Shown here: positions 25,783-39,320 of the stretch, in pieces
Layout of the letters: each line of letters opens with the position of its first letter
How positions within the stretch are numbered: the stretch's first letter is position 1
Assembly: GCA_004352715.1 (NCBI GenBank)
Contig: SCFE01000033.1
Span: 2,175,844-2,239,843, forward strand
Length of the DNA: 64,000 nt
Direction: 5' to 3'
Source of the DNA: Hofstenia miamia
Lineage: Eukaryota > Xenacoelomorpha > Acoela
Position numbers and translations under genes: made by a program
The notes under the pieces: generated by a model
What the model was told of the DNA's origin: nothing
The model's database searches: none
Seen by the model: only the letters and a program-made list of their open reading frames with translations

Positions 25783-28000
25783 GAAAGTTTTATTAAGGCC
25801 GTTTCATTGCTTTGAATAGGTATTGCAAAATGCAATAAATTCCGATCTTTTGGATTGTGCAATCGGATGGGAAACAATAGATTAAATAGAAACCTAACAC
25901 CTACTTTCAAAGACTTTGTCTATATTTTTGAACTCTTCAAAATAGAAGAACATGTTTGAAATTCTACCCGAAGGAGATATTCCTCTACATTCTTTATGTA
26001 AGATCACAGATGTGCAACATTTAACAGCGACACAGTTCTTATACAATTGATATTTGCATATCATTGTTACAAAAGCTATACAATTTATGTGTGTTTTATA
26101 AATGCCTTACTAAGGAGACATCAAAGCACATCCCGTCAATGACACACAAAACTCAAAGAGAAATTACCGATTTAATTAAAAATTTAAATTATGCAAACAA
26201 AAGGCAATTCACATCCTTAGTCAAACAAGTTTTGTAGAGCAATGTTTCCTATCTAATTTTCGCATGTGATGAAAAAGATACTCAGTTTATAAATTTCAAA
26301 AATTCATTTTCAATACATCTCTTCTACTAAGTTTTCGGCCACCTGCGATTTTTAGATTAGATGACATAAATCGAAAGGGTATTAAGTTTCAACTTATGAA
26401 TTTAAATAATTTTCTGAAGTGGAATTTAAGTTTAACATGATAGTGTAAAGATTTAATGCAGATTCAATTGAAGAAATTATAGAGTATGTTAAGTGTCCAA
26501 ATTATTAATGAGTTCAATTTAATGTAGTCAACCAATTTTAGATAACTTCTATGAAAAAAATACTTTTAAATTTCAGGAAAATTAGTTCTTTTAATTCCAA
26601 ACATATAAGAACAGGTTTATTATTTTAAAGATTTACCTTAATGTTCCTAAATAATTATTGAAGCTACTTTAAATTGGGTAACAAAATACTCTGAAGATTA
26701 ATAATAGAGCGGGCTGCTCATGCAATTGTAAAAAAATAGCAAAATCTAGTCTTAATTTGTGTGAAGATTATTATGAATATCTATACTTTGCAGTCTACCT
26801 TTATCAGTTAAAATCCATGCAGAAATGTTGAATTACCGAATTTATAATTTCCTGAGTTAAATGTATTTTTTTCAGATCAAGGCTTCTTGCTCAATTAAAT
26901 GATGTGATTTAGTAGTTAAAATGATGATAAGCATGGTTGATTATTTTCTAATAGCCTTATTTGAGACAATTACATTTCGCAAATGAATTCTCTTCGTTCA
27001 GCAAGGAAATGTATACGGTTAATTGTAACATAGAATCATATGGATCCTGCAATGTTCTGTTTACGTTAATGCCAAATCATTTACATAACCAACCATAATG
27101 TAACTTAAATAAATGTCATAACGTATAAAGTATTCAGTGAACTCAAACATAAATAAATATTATAAAACAATTCCAAACAGGGGAAATGGTTAAATTGCTT
27201 GAACATATACACTTAAAAACTTCCGCTTAAGTTTTAAATGTTTAAATATTGTAAATATATGTGCACATATTTCATTTTTTTTAAAATTTGGTGTTAAATA
27301 TTTAAGTATTAACATAAATTAAAACATATTGTAATTTGAAAAAGCAAGAATTGAGGCACCCTGATGTAGGTATTTTCTGCAAACAAGGAATCTAAAAATA
27401 TATTCTATCACAATATTTTCCCGAATTTTAAGCTATTCACACATTGTGTAAAACCAATGGTTCAGAGGGAGTTGCGCTCCACACACCTCCCCTTCAACAC
27501 AATAGAAGCAGCCCCAATATTCAAAATAATTAAGCTTACAAAATTAAGCGGCCTGATATTAAATAGTATATAAGTAGTAAAATTATATATTTATGTATAA
27601 ATTAACAATTGTTCTTATATATAGATATATAAGTTATTTTACATTAAGTGTAGTTAATATGTAATGGTTTCTAATACGAGCCTCATCTTCTTTAAGCTGC
27701 ATATCACGTTCTTCTAGCGTAAAATAAAAAACCTTTAAAAGTCATTCGCTGTTTCAGCAATTAGTCATTCATGACAGTTGCTTATGCTCAAGTTTCTCTC
27801 ATGCCACACTCTAATTTGATAGAAAATGAACTAAATATGTTCAATTGGAAATGCGCCAAAAATGTGGAAGGTGCAAATATGAATTTTTGTGAATTCAATA
27901 AATATGGGATAACTAGCGACTCTTAAATATGTTTTAATTGTTTGTAGTTGTTATTAAATATTTTGCTGAATAAATTATATTGTCCATTGAAAAGTGCTAA

Positions 28001-28003
<3 letters not shown>
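25783..28003. other. Unassigned AT-rich DNA
   Basis: No gene or known repeat recognised. Confidence 0.5.

Positions 28004-28039
<36 letters not shown>
28004..28039. repeat. (TA)n flanking Penelope pair, left side
   Basis: TA run directly next to the 3' end of the minus-strand Penelope copy. Confidence 0.95.
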
Positions 28040-28042
<3 letters not shown>

Positions 28043-28850
28043 GTGATATCATGCTTAGTTGTTAATTTAATAATTGATCTTTGCTTGATTGTTTAATTAT
28101 TAGTGCTTCTCCTATTTTATGATGTTCTGATCTTAGTTGGATGTAAAAATTTTCTTCTCTTATTTGATGTTTGTGCATAAAAATGTCCAATGTCAACTGC
28201 TCATTCATATATTCCTGAATTCTTGTACCCAGATGTCGCTTTGTTTCCCCTACGTATGATTTTTTGGAATTTGATCTTTATTTGGAAACATAGCTTTCAT
28301 TTTGTATGATGACAACATTGCAATGATCTTTGTCCTTTTTAATTTGTTATTTTCATTCTAACTTTTTTCTTTAATTTCTTACTTGGTTTTCAATATAGGG
28401 AAGCTTTAAATAAACATCAGTCTTGGTTTCATTAATGCCTTTTTCGGAAGTGTGCATAATTGTGTCATTTAAAAATAATGCAATAGAATATTTCTTGATC
28501 AATTTGTGAGGATATCCGTTACTTTCTAAAATGCTAAAAATTTTGTTAGCTGCAGATGTTAGATGTTGGTAATTTGAATATATCATTTTGCTCTATTAAA
28601 TAAGGCCTTGATAGTATAGATTTTATAGGATGTGTTGCAATTTGAAGTATACGGGATGTATAATGCTGAATTTGTCTCCTTGATGTGCCAACTTGTCTCA
28701 TATTTTCTATTTAAATTATTTATATGAACATCAAGCAAAATTTAGTTTATGATCTTTTTTAAATTCCATAGTAAATTGAATTTCCGGGACAATACTATTA
28801 ATTTTATTTTAGAAAATTGTCCGCTTCCTCTTTTTCTTGAAAAATTGCAA
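28040..28850 (-). pseudogene. Penelope-like element: RT C-terminus plus GIY-YIG endonuclease
   Basis: Read right to left, the frames give EKEEADNFL, then PEIQFTMEFKKDHKLNF, then (after a one-base frame change) LDVHINN, SALYIPYTSNCNTSYK and ALFNRA, and the linker SNGYPHKLIKK; these match in order the C-terminal RT and linker of Penelope-like proteins. Further on comes KSYVGETKRHLGTRIQEYM, the YIG half of the GIY-YIG nuclease, and a HHKI...ALI segment ending near 28050. The GIY half is degraded. The longest open piece is 28371-28586. Upstream RT domains are absent and there are stops and frameshifts, so it is dead. The 3' end abuts (TA)n. Its partner copy starts at nearly the same point on the other strand. 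Confidence 0.8.
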
Positions 28851-29117
28851 AAATGTATATACGGGATTTATAAATGTAATGATTGGGAAAAATCACACGT
28901 CGGGGAAACAAAGCGACATATGGGTACAAGAATTAAGGAGCATAGGGATAGGCACCTAAAATCCGAAATTCTTATGCACAAACATCAACTAAGAGAAGAA
29001 AAGTCTTACATCCCACTAAGATCAGAACATCATAAAATAGAAGCACTAATAAATAAACAATCAAACAAAGATCGATTATTAAATAAACTAAGCATGATAT
29101 CATTCAACATATTTTAA
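28840..29117 (+). pseudogene. Penelope-like element: GIY-YIG endonuclease end
   Basis: The frame reads YGIYKCNDWEKSHVGETKRH and continues MGTRIKEHRDRH, then HHKIEALINKQ, and stops at 29117 after SMISFNIF. GIY is intact while the YIG half is HVG (usually YVG in this family), a change at a conserved tyrosine. The sequence closely matches the minus-strand copy to the left (for example GGGGAAACAAAGCGACAT is shared), so both come from one family. The open frame formally extends left to 28749, but that part is the antisense of the other copy's RT region and is not real. RT is absent; the copy is 5'-truncated and inactive. Confidence 0.8.
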
Positions 29118-29280
29118 GAGCATGCAATATTAAATTATATAAAGTGTAGTCTATTGTAAATAATTTAGTTTTTACAGAATATTTGTACTGATGATGGTTT
29201 AAATATACTAAACCGGTCTATCCCTTTCATAGCGTTTATCTAGAATATGAATATGGAGAAGTTCAGTATAACCACTTCGG

Positions 29281-29285
<5 letters not shown>
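29118..29285 (+). mobile_element. Penelope 3' UTR with degenerate hammerhead core
   Basis: At 29188 CTGATGA is intact, followed by a 6-bp stem GGTTTA (29196-29201) with TAAACC (29209-29214) and a 7-base loop. The next bases are GGTC where an active hammerhead has GAAA. Penelope-like elements are known to carry hammerhead ribozymes, which supports the call; this copy should not self-cleave. (TA)n follows. Confidence 0.5.
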
Positions 29286-29327
<42 letters not shown>

Positions 29328-29340
29328 TTATATATATATA
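29286..29340. repeat. (TA)n flanking Penelope pair, right side
   Basis: TA run with a TTTATT interruption, next to the 3' end of the plus-strand Penelope copy. Confidence 0.95.
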
Positions 29341-31999
29341 TGAAAATTTGTGTTGAAAACAATTCCAAAAGCATAAAGCCTTTTTCGCAAATAATTTCTT
29401 TATCAATAAAGTTGCAAATTTGATTTTAGAAATCAGTTAGTGTTTGAAAATTCAAGCAAACAAGTATCATTTCTGTTAACCATTTACGTTGAGTCGTAAA
29501 ATTTTTCCATCAATAAATTGTTCATATATTTAAGCAAAGAATGATTATCAGATGGTAATTTAAGTATTTGTGAAACTCACAATAACCATAGAAATATTTT
29601 GGTTAATTTTTGAACAAATCTTATTTTTCTCCTATTTTTGGAAATCTTGACTCTATTATCTAAAGCGAATTAAATAAATATAGCAAATTTGCAAAACTAT
29701 TCATTTGTTGAAAAAATTATTCAAATAACAACACTAGATGGCATCATAAAAATATTGCTTTCAATTCTAAAATGTCTTAGTTAATTGCGGTCAATGCCTA
29801 TTTTATAAAACTACTTTATCAAACTATATTTACCCCAGTTTGCCACACAGTAGAGACCACATCTGAAATGATGCAAAATTTGATTACAAATGTAAATTAC
29901 CTTGTCACTATTGCTTGCAAAGTCTATTAAATAGGTGGTATCTGGTAAGCTACACAAGGAGCATGACTTATTGATATTCACTAAAACAGAGGAACAAATG
30001 TTGGATAAGATTAACTCTGTGATAAGAGCCATTTTTCAGCAGATAGATGAATAGTAGCCAGTAGTCACTTTTTGGTTTTATATTCATACATTTTCCCCCA
30101 ATTTGTATTTATATTTTAAACCTAAGGAAAACTCTATGATTCAGTACTTAAAATTTTAATATTTACTGAGTTTATGATAAATTGATTACACTTAGTATAA
30201 TTTTTTACTAATTTATGCTATCCACTGAATGTTGATCATGGTTTTACAATTTGGTGGAAAGTTTGATTTTGGCCCAAACTATAAACACAACATAAAATGG
30301 TTACCGATATTGCTACAATTTTTATAAATTAATAATTCTCATATATTGATATATACACATGCACTTATGTATGCCTTAGAAATGTCAGCACATCAAAGTT
30401 CAATTTTAAATATTTATTAATGTGCAATCATTTGGAACAATGAAATTAATGGAAACATATCAGACTTGAAAAATGACGCATTTTAATTTAAGCTGAGCTA
30501 AATTTCATAGCAGCAAATTAAAATTTGTAAATTTATGCAAAAACGTATGAAATTAGAGCATTTCAGAATTGGTGGTAAAACCTTGTCTTCTTAAAATTTT
30601 CACTCTTATTTGCTCTAAGGCTAATTATTAGTTCACGTGGTAAACTAATAAGGTAAGATATATATTTAAATGGAAATCCGGACTGCAGATGTGCTGAATT
30701 AGATTAGACTACTTAATATTAATTTCCTAATGAAATTGCATATAGAAATACAATATGTGATGTAGGTACCATTTCATTTTCATCAACTCAAACAAGATCT
30801 ACCAACTTGAAATCAAAATTATAAAATCTCTTCTTTGGGTCATAAATTTCAGGGTTGACTATGATATATATTTTAGTGTGTCTTTCAAAAAATTCGTGAA
30901 TACCTGTATTCTTGTAATGAATCTAAAAATAAATCAGAATTTTCGTCTATCTTAAATTTGATTACCTTAATATAAGCTAAAAGAATAAAGCCTGCATTGT
31001 TTTTTGAAAATTATGTCTTACAATTTACAGAAAAGACTAAGGGTTTTCTTGCAGTTTTCATAGATGAGACAACACTAAAAATCAATTCTCATTGAATTAA
31101 TCTAGACCACGATTAAAATGAATTGCCTTAAATGAGTCTAGATTTCTTAATAAAGTTAAATTAGTACAGAAATCTAAGCAGAGTTTTTTTAAAGTACTTT
31201 GTATGGAAATGAGTTAAACTTTAACAATTTATTTCAGATCATTAATAATCTTTGTCATCACTCATGCATCTCTTTGAACAAAGTGCTTCATTGAATTACA
31301 AACTGCACTTCAAAGCTTAGATTGTACTTCTAGTACTTGAAAACTAGTTTTTTTCTGCTTCAGTGCCTCCAATTTATCAGTTCAATACTTTTGCAGACGA
31401 TTTCATATTCTTAAGTGTTCTAAATCACAGAATCATACTGATTAATATTAAATTGTGGAAATATAGATTATGGTTTTCTAAAATTTATATGGAATTTATA
31501 TTTCATAATAGGCAATAATGCAATTTATGCGAAAATATATTTTTTATTAACAATTCCCGAATCATGCATATATTGCTAGCTAATGTGCTCTTTTGTTTTT
31601 AATAATTTTAGAATTAATGATATACATTTGTTTCTAAATTATGACCTGATGGATTTATATTTAAAATAACATTGAACCTCCCCACGAGTGGGATTTTTTA
31701 AATGATGACAGATATGTAAATACAAATCATAAGTAAATGTTTGCTAACCCTAATGAGCTAAAAACTTGTAACTTACTTCTTCAAAAGCAATCTGATATTA
31801 TTAGATATTGATTAAGCTTGAATCAAAGCAATTATTAATGATGTCAGTTTCTTGGTGATTGATTAATTTTATTATAAGTTTACATTATATTTCCATATAA
31901 ATTCAATAATAAAATTGCTTAAGCGTATTGAATAATTGGTGCATAACACTGTTCACATCTAAGGAAGCTTATTCAAGAAGCAAATAATTAACTTTTTAG
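29341..31999. other. Unassigned AT-rich DNA
   Basis: No supported gene. A minus-strand stretch at 29901-29980 has good splice borders and is discussed under findings. A lone TFADD-like reading near 31390 was rejected. Confidence 0.5.
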
Positions 32000-32030
<31 letters not shown>

Positions 32031-32438
32031 NNNNNNNNNNNNNNNNNNNNNNNNNNNNNNNNNNNNNNNNNNNNNNNNNNNNNNNNNNNNNNNNNNNNNN
32101 NNNNNNNNNNNNNNNNNNNNNNNNNNNNNNNNNNNNNNNNNNNNNNNNNNNNNNNNNNNNNNNNNNNNNNNNNNNNNNNNNNNNNNNNNNNNNNNNNNNN
32201 NNNNNNNNNNNNNNNNNNNNNNNNNNNNNNNNNNNNNNNNNNNNNNNNNNNNNNNNNNNNNNNNNNNNNNNNNNNNNNNNNNNNNNNNNNNNNNNNNNNN
32301 NNNNNNNNNNNNNNNNNNNNNNNNNNNNNNNNNNNNNNNNNNNNNNNNNNNNNNNNNNNNNNNNNNNNNNNNNNNNNNNNNNNNNNNNNNNNNNNNNNNN
32401 NNNNNNNNNNNNNNNNNNNNNNNNNNNNNNNNNNNNNN

Positions 32439-32470
<32 letters not shown>
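32000..32470. repeat. (TA)n tract containing assembly gap
   Basis: TA repeats on both sides of an N run at 32031-32438. Confidence 0.9.
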
Positions 32471-32472
<2 letters not shown>

Positions 32473-35400
32473 AATCCAAACATCTATTGCCATGCTCATG
32501 CTTTCTTTTAGGATCTTTTCTACCCAAATCTCAATGTGTTTTCGCAATAAGCTCAATAAAATATTCCAGTGACAACTGAGAAAATGCACTTTTGAAAAAA
32601 ATCCCAATGTGAATCACAATGATTTTGTTCTGCAGCTATGCAGTTTTGTTGACGTATTGCAGTTTGCCTACACTAAGTATAGCAGCTTTATGTAACAGAG
32701 AAACAGTTGTAACGAATTTTATAAATTAAAAATTTTAGCCCTCGCCTATTACCTACGTTATCACTTAGCATTTTATTCTACATTGGTCATTCTCTAAGAA
32801 ATATTTCTGCGTACGCCCTTGATTAAAAATTAAAAATATTGTCGATAACTGATCAATTAACCCACTATTTTGAATTTCTTCAGTTGTTTGTTAGCCTTAC
32901 CAAAACTCAATTTTGTATTATATAATCAAAACCTAATTGTAAATTATTTCCTCAATATATGTTAATTTTTTATAACGCTTAAATAAAGCAAGTGTACGAC
33001 GCTGTGAATTTGAGAAATAATAATTATCTATAATACTAATTAACTATTTTATGAAAAGCATGCATATTAAATACTTTAAACTGAAGTTTTAACTTTATAC
33101 CCTTTCACAGACTTGATAAATCAAAAATGTTAAATTAGTATGAAATAATATAAGTAGGGTGCTCACTTAAGGATAAAATACATTTTTTGCACGGTTTTGC
33201 TCATAAGTAAGGTAGTTTTCGACACTTATTATAGACAACGGTGTGCTTCGTGTTTCTGAGGCTTTGGGAAAATGATTTTTGGTGCGGTAAATTTTACAAA
33301 AATATCTACCACACTCATCTCAGATATTTATCAATACATCAAAACAAAGAATATATCATTGTGCATATCCATTAAGGATTTTTATATAACCAATGATTGA
33401 ATAAATATTCCAGTCCAACCAGCAACTTTATTTATTGGTGGAGTGTCAATTGGCACTAGATTGATATCATTTATAGTGGCATATCGCATTTTTTCTCTGA
33501 AATATGAACCTTTTTGTATCATATTATTGGTCTTAATGTGTTGTATTATAATATGAGATCATCATAAAATGTTTTTTAATATATGTAATGTAAATAAAAA
33601 ATATTTATTTTGATGTGAAGTTTGAAGACCATACCCTTCAATTCATGTATCAAAAGCGATTTCAATAATAGCGTTTGTTTATAATACTACGGTTTAAACA
33701 AATTATTCAGAATAAAAAGAAATTACAATTAAATAACGTTTGAGTGAAGTGAAATTCGATAGCATCTAATATATTTGACAAATATAATTATTTATCATTT
33801 GATATACTTTGATCAATTTAATGTATAAATTTGATTTATCCACATCATAAGAATCCGTCTATATACCATATACTATAAACTTTTCGGTTAAAATTGCTAT
33901 AAAAAATAACTCTTAGTTGCTAGAGTTTTAGTTGAATATATTCTTAATGAATGGGTAAAAACTGTCCTAAAAGCAATTTTTCTCTACTGTGTTACTTATT
34001 AAGATTAATAAACTAAATTTATGTAGTCTCCAACAGCAATAACCTATTTGATTCGTTAAATTTCAATTTTGCAAAGTCAAATCAAAAATTGTTTTTAGTG
34101 AAAAATCACAATAGTTTCAAAAACTAGCATTGAAATCATTGTTGCTCTCTGAATTAAAACCACATTTGGAGGTAGGTTATGTAAAATATAATTTTGAACT
34201 TTTAAGATTGATGTATTGATTTTTGCGTTTAAGTAATAACTTAAAAATTGTTAATTTTCCTTAGTCGTTTGTCAGTAAAAAAGAGTCATGAAAAAGGAAA
34301 CATTTTTATATTTTATTAAACAGTTTTAGCTAACTAATATAACATCATCAAACTAAAATCACAAAGACGATATGCATTAAATCAACCAATATAGCCCTAC
34401 TAAAGAAATATATTTAAAACTAAAAAAGATTAAATGACAAATAAGATACTTACAATCTAGATAAGTCTTTGCTAAAAAATGTCACCATCCATTTAGTTTT
34501 CTTGAAATACCAAATATATATATTGTTTACTAAGTAAAGTGTATTTTGGTAACCTTCTAAATAACTTTAAATTGTCGGTTTGCGGCTGTTGATTGGAAAG
34601 TTGTTCCACATAGAGCATGTGGTAGTGGAGTCAATGCATTTCTCCAGAATTTGCACTTTATTAATACATGTATTAGCTCTTCAACTGTACTAATGAAACC
34701 TTTCAGAAAATATAAGAGAAGATACGATTTTCCTAACATTTTGCAGTAAAGCGTTCTGGAAAAAACTACAAAAAATTACTTTAAAAATGTGTACAAACAA
34801 GCAGTTAGTTAGAGTGTGAATTAATCTGGTCACTGATGTGATAAGGATCCTAAAACACTACTTTTTTGCATTTAATATATTAACTGAAAAAATTTTCTGC
34901 TGCCAAATTATAATCGATTGCTTAATTGAAAAATTTTATTTTTGCAAAGATTTATTTTTATAATTAACAAATTAACCATATGGCCTAAAGAGCATTCGGA
35001 AATGAAGCAGCAAAAATTTTTCAAAAATTTATTCTTGCATACACTGTTACTCGGTTTAAATCCACTTATTGAATTTTATTTATGGGCTAATGACTTATTG
35101 TAATATTTAAAATCATCTCTGTTGTCCAGAAAGAGAAACATGAGAAAGGAGAAGCAGAAGAAAAGACATTGATGGATTAAATGATTAAAAATAATATGCT
35201 AATATAATTATTAATCAAATGTCTTATTGCAAAATAGTTTTGGGCAAATGGCTAATTTGGTGTGCTTCCTATGGGATATTCATCAATTACTGTAATTTAA
35301 AAATAATATCACTGTATTCCTTTCATAAAATAAGAAACATTAAGTGCTTATGTGATCAGAAAGACATTTAAAATAATTCAAATTCAGTTCATCTGGCTCA

Positions 35401-36609
35401 GTGGCGTCGGAAAAATATAATATTTACAATTTTTAGGACTCATATACAATTTTTTTTGTCACCCGGCTGTCAGGACAGGCCTTATTATTGGCAGTAAATA
35501 TCATACGCATTTCATAAGTGTAACCTTTTGTTAAAAATTTAGTCCTTTTTCAGGGGCGATAGTCACAATTTCCTCCATGGGAAATTCCGGGGTGTCATGC
35601 ACACCTCATTCACCATTTCTGGCACTACTGTTCTGGATATCGATGCAACTGTTTAAGAAAAAGGACATGTGATATTGCAAAAGTGACCATACTCTCATAA
35701 GTAAGAAATGCAATAAATTCCAAAATAACTTCATTAGCACTTGTAATCTTTAAAAGTTTTCTATTTACCAACTCCAATAAATACACACTTAAAATTTATT
35801 ACGGAAATAGATCTGCATTCCTATCTATAGTTATATCTAGTGAAACTTTGCTTTGTTTCTCGTAGTAATGATCAGTCTGTTCTAGTAAGGCTCACTTATC
35901 CTCTTTTGGTGCTAACTGGTAGGTGGAGTAAAAAATGTGAATGCATAGTCTATAAATATAAGCTCTGCATTTTCATTAAATTAAAAAAATGATTTTACAC
36001 AATTTCCAACGCGGTTATTTGAAGCTCAAGTACAAGTACTATCATAGAAGGCAAAGTATAGTCAACATAATATATCTAAGCGCATCGCGTTTGATAGAGT
36101 AATGATTTTTCATTAATTTATATATGCAATTCTTCTTGATAGTTTTTGAACAAAAAACAATTTTTGTAGCTAAGTAATTATGACATTTATTGAATGTCTT
36201 CTATCAAAATTCAACCTCATCCATTTTACAATGCCTGACATTCCAATTAATAGATATTCTACGGCAGTTTTATGACAACCACTAACGTATCTTTATAAGG
36301 ATTAAAGTATAGTGAACTCGGAAAACTTAGATGATAACGTAACCTCAGACGACGATAATGTTTCATTGCCTTAGGCTACTACAAAACTAACTACTTACCA
36401 TGATTATGCAACACATCAAATATATTTCCACTATTTTTTAATGAAAATCTTTTTTATGTGTATGTAACTCAGATCTTTATATGTTTTTCAATAAATTTTA
36501 ATTATTGTGTTAATAGTTAGAGTGTGCTTTTTATTGAAGCATTAGATGACCAGATATATAAGATATAAGAGATAAGAACTTGCTTGAACTTATTGGATAT
36601 ATCCTTTCC
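32471..36609. other. Unassigned AT-rich DNA
   Basis: No supported gene. CAGTGGCGTC at 35399 resembles the terminus of some hAT-type MITEs, and 35455-35600 is GC-richer, but no matching right end was found. Confidence 0.45.
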
Positions 36610-37105
36610 AAACATTGCCGCCAATTACAAATGTTACATCATCGGCAAACTTAGAAAGAAAAATTACCAAAAACAGATAAATCGTCATATAACAAAATGA
36701 AAAGAAGAGGCTCTAAAACCGTACCTTGAGGTATTCCAAGATTTTTTGTTAGTATTTGATTGTCAAAAACGACATACTGCTTTCTTTCTTTTAAGAAATC
36801 ACAAATTATATTAATTATGGGGCTGGAATTTCTAATGAACTTAATTTCATAATCATTGTATGCCTCAGTGCTTTGTCATATGCTTTACTTTAGTTCAATA
36901 CAAAAATTCTGACATAATCCCAGCGTTTTAGATAATCTTTGCACGTATTTAATTTGCGAAGTAATGCAAGTTCAGTACTAGAACCCTTTCTAAAAGCAAA
37001 TTGATTTTCCAGACAAAAATGGGATATTAAGAAATCTGTTAAGGTTTACTTTGAAGTAAAATATTATTTTTCAAATTCTACAAGTCCTTCTAAGAATTTC
37101 TACTA
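36610..37105 (-). pseudogene. CR1/Jockey-type LINE reverse transcriptase remnant
   Basis: The minus strand, read through frameshifts, gives KFLEGLVEF, LTDFLISH, ENQFAFRKGSSTELALLR, SKAYDK, CDFLKERKQYVVF, a region matching GIPQGTVL and PLLF, and then FADDVTFVIGG near 36640. These are RT motifs in the expected order, including the catalytic ADD. The first catalytic Asp of the DLSKAYD motif is replaced: the codon before SK is a stop. Several frame changes mean no open frame longer than about 60 codons survives. The element is truncated at both ends, with no endonuclease and no tail seen. Confidence 0.75.
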
Positions 37106-39320
37106 TATATTGTAGAAATCCATGGATTTACTTAAACTATTAAATTCATGTGAGCGTTCCTGACCGGAGCCAAATTTGCGTTGAGACAAACACAAAGTAA
37201 AAGCCGAGGATTAAGTGAAATTTTGCATAAAAGATGTTGAACTAAAACTTTAGTTTTTTGCAAAGTTAAAAGTGAATTTAAATTTTTCGAGCAAATTTGG
37301 TAAGGAATGATGCAGATATTACAAGTATATTGATTTAGTTGCTAACAATTTTTTTAAATTCGTAATGATATAAATTTGGGTGTAAAGATTAGTGTACAGA
37401 TGTTTCTCAAATTTCCTTTATCAAAAACGGAAATTAAAGCTTTCTCTTGTTTCGGTGTCTTTCTCTTAACCGAGAAAATGAACGATTAACAAATATCATT
37501 GATATCGATAGCAAATAGTAATCAAATTTTTAACTTATCCAATATATATATATATATATATACATATGTTTAAGCTAACATTTATATTTCTAACTAAAAT
37601 CTTTAATATTCTTAAGCCATCATGCTAACTATTTTCTTTGGTATTCTGGCTTAATGCAGTTAATGTGAATTTAAGAAATTGGGCGTGCTAGTAAGTTCAT
37701 AATATAAAAAAGTAATAAATTTAACCTCCTCAAATTTAATAATTTAGACTTGTATTTCACGCTGCGTAGTTCCTGCTGTCAATTAATGTACCTTCCAAGT
37801 TAGTTTCCTTTCATGTGGGCATTGATTAGTTCTATTTTTTACAAGTCTAGACTTTAATTGAAAAAGCCATTCTCAATTTTCAAGTTTCTTATAAAAATAA
37901 TCGAAAGCAATGCAAAAACTATTTAATAAAAGTAAAATTATATATATTTAAAAAACAGATTATTTTACTATCTGTGAGCTCTATTACAATATTTTCAGGC
38001 TTCTTCCTGATGCCAATGATTAAATTATCTCAATGCCATGCAACAAGCTAAATGCTTTTGCACTGCAAAGTAGTTAAGCAAGTGTGTCAAAGAAAAATAA
38101 TTCCTCAAAATTCGCGCAATGGAATAGGACAAAACATTACTGTTGTGCCTGTACGTCAGGACTTATTTCATATGTGATTTCAAAAATATATTCACAGAAG
38201 TGAAAACCAATATTCCTGTTTAAGAAACGGCTCTCTGAAATTTAGTAGCCCTAAAGAACTACAGATCTAAATTTTGTTCTGAGACTAAAACAAAATGTGT
38301 TTCGTATTTAATAGAACAGAATAAATTTTTTTAGTAATTTTAAAATTATATTTTATATTATATTCAAGCTGCAATAGGACCTGTCACATACACAATTGCA
38401 TCTATAAACTTTATGAAAAATTCAAAGTGTGGCATTCATACATGACAACTAATATAAATGCATTGTAACAGGTGTAACGTCTTTAAATTATAGAAAATGT
38501 ATATCAAGGTGATTGACATTTGTCATTAATCTGTGAGAAATCCTTCTGACTGGCCTACAGGTGAAAAGTTATAAGAAGTTGCAAAATTAAATCATGTGGC
38601 TAGACACTTACTTTAAGAGCGTTCCAATTTGAAAAATGTGTAACTTATAGACAACAATGTAGGTCGTTGTAATTTATTGTTTGAACAATGCTGCCGATAA
38701 CAGAATAGATATGTACTTAAATCGAACACCTTTATCAATACAACGAAATATTCGTGGGTTTTATTGATTTACATTCTATAAAAAAGTTTTTTAAGAGTTT
38801 CCCAATAATCACTAAGTTTCTCATTATTCAATACACTCTTGGTACATTTACTAGAGTAAACACTGTGACATAAAGCGATTTATTTTAAGTTCACAGTCCT
38901 ATCGATACATATACATATTTGCTAAACTTTATTTGTAAATGCCTTACATATATTTACAATGCATAGATCCATGAAGCATAGATGGAAGCAGGTTGGGTTG
39001 ACCGCTATTAACCGGTACTGGTTGGGTTGGGTCGGGTCGAAAATTTCGTGAAACCGGTTGACCGGTTTTTTAAGTCCTCCACAAACCGTGGCGGTGTGTA
39101 GGACAGAATTTATATCTCCGTTTCAAGGAAAGTAAAAAGGATTTTTACTAATATATTATAAGAAAAAAATATAATTTCATAAATATTATAGGCATGTAGA
39201 CACAAGCTGTAAGCTTTAAATATAACGTATATAGCTATATAGTATATATAAATGAAACGTTTAAAAAACATAAAAACAAAAGGAGAAAACGATAACATTT
39301 AGAAAATGTGAACACATATC
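37106..39320. other. Unassigned AT-rich DNA
   Basis: No supported gene. A short (TA)n lies at 37542-37561. At 38990-39085 there are GGTTGGGT and ACCGGTT words resembling the patch at 4120. Confidence 0.5.
38990..39085. repeat. GGTTGGGT/ACCGGTT degenerate repeats
   Basis: GGTTGGGT, GGGTCGGGTCG, AACCGGT and ACCGGTT words cluster in under 100 bases, in otherwise AT-rich DNA. This is probably part of a non-autonomous transposon; its boundaries are not visible. Confidence 0.4.

Noticed and set aside
31385-31450. TFADDFIFL reading resembling an RT catalytic motif
   Set aside because: No other RT motif precedes or follows it in any frame; a single short match is expected by chance.
34557-34739. 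Minus-strand region with a SMWNNFPIN reading, possibly a LINE C-terminus
   Set aside because: Only one partial motif and no 3' tail; too weak compared with 15497-15800.
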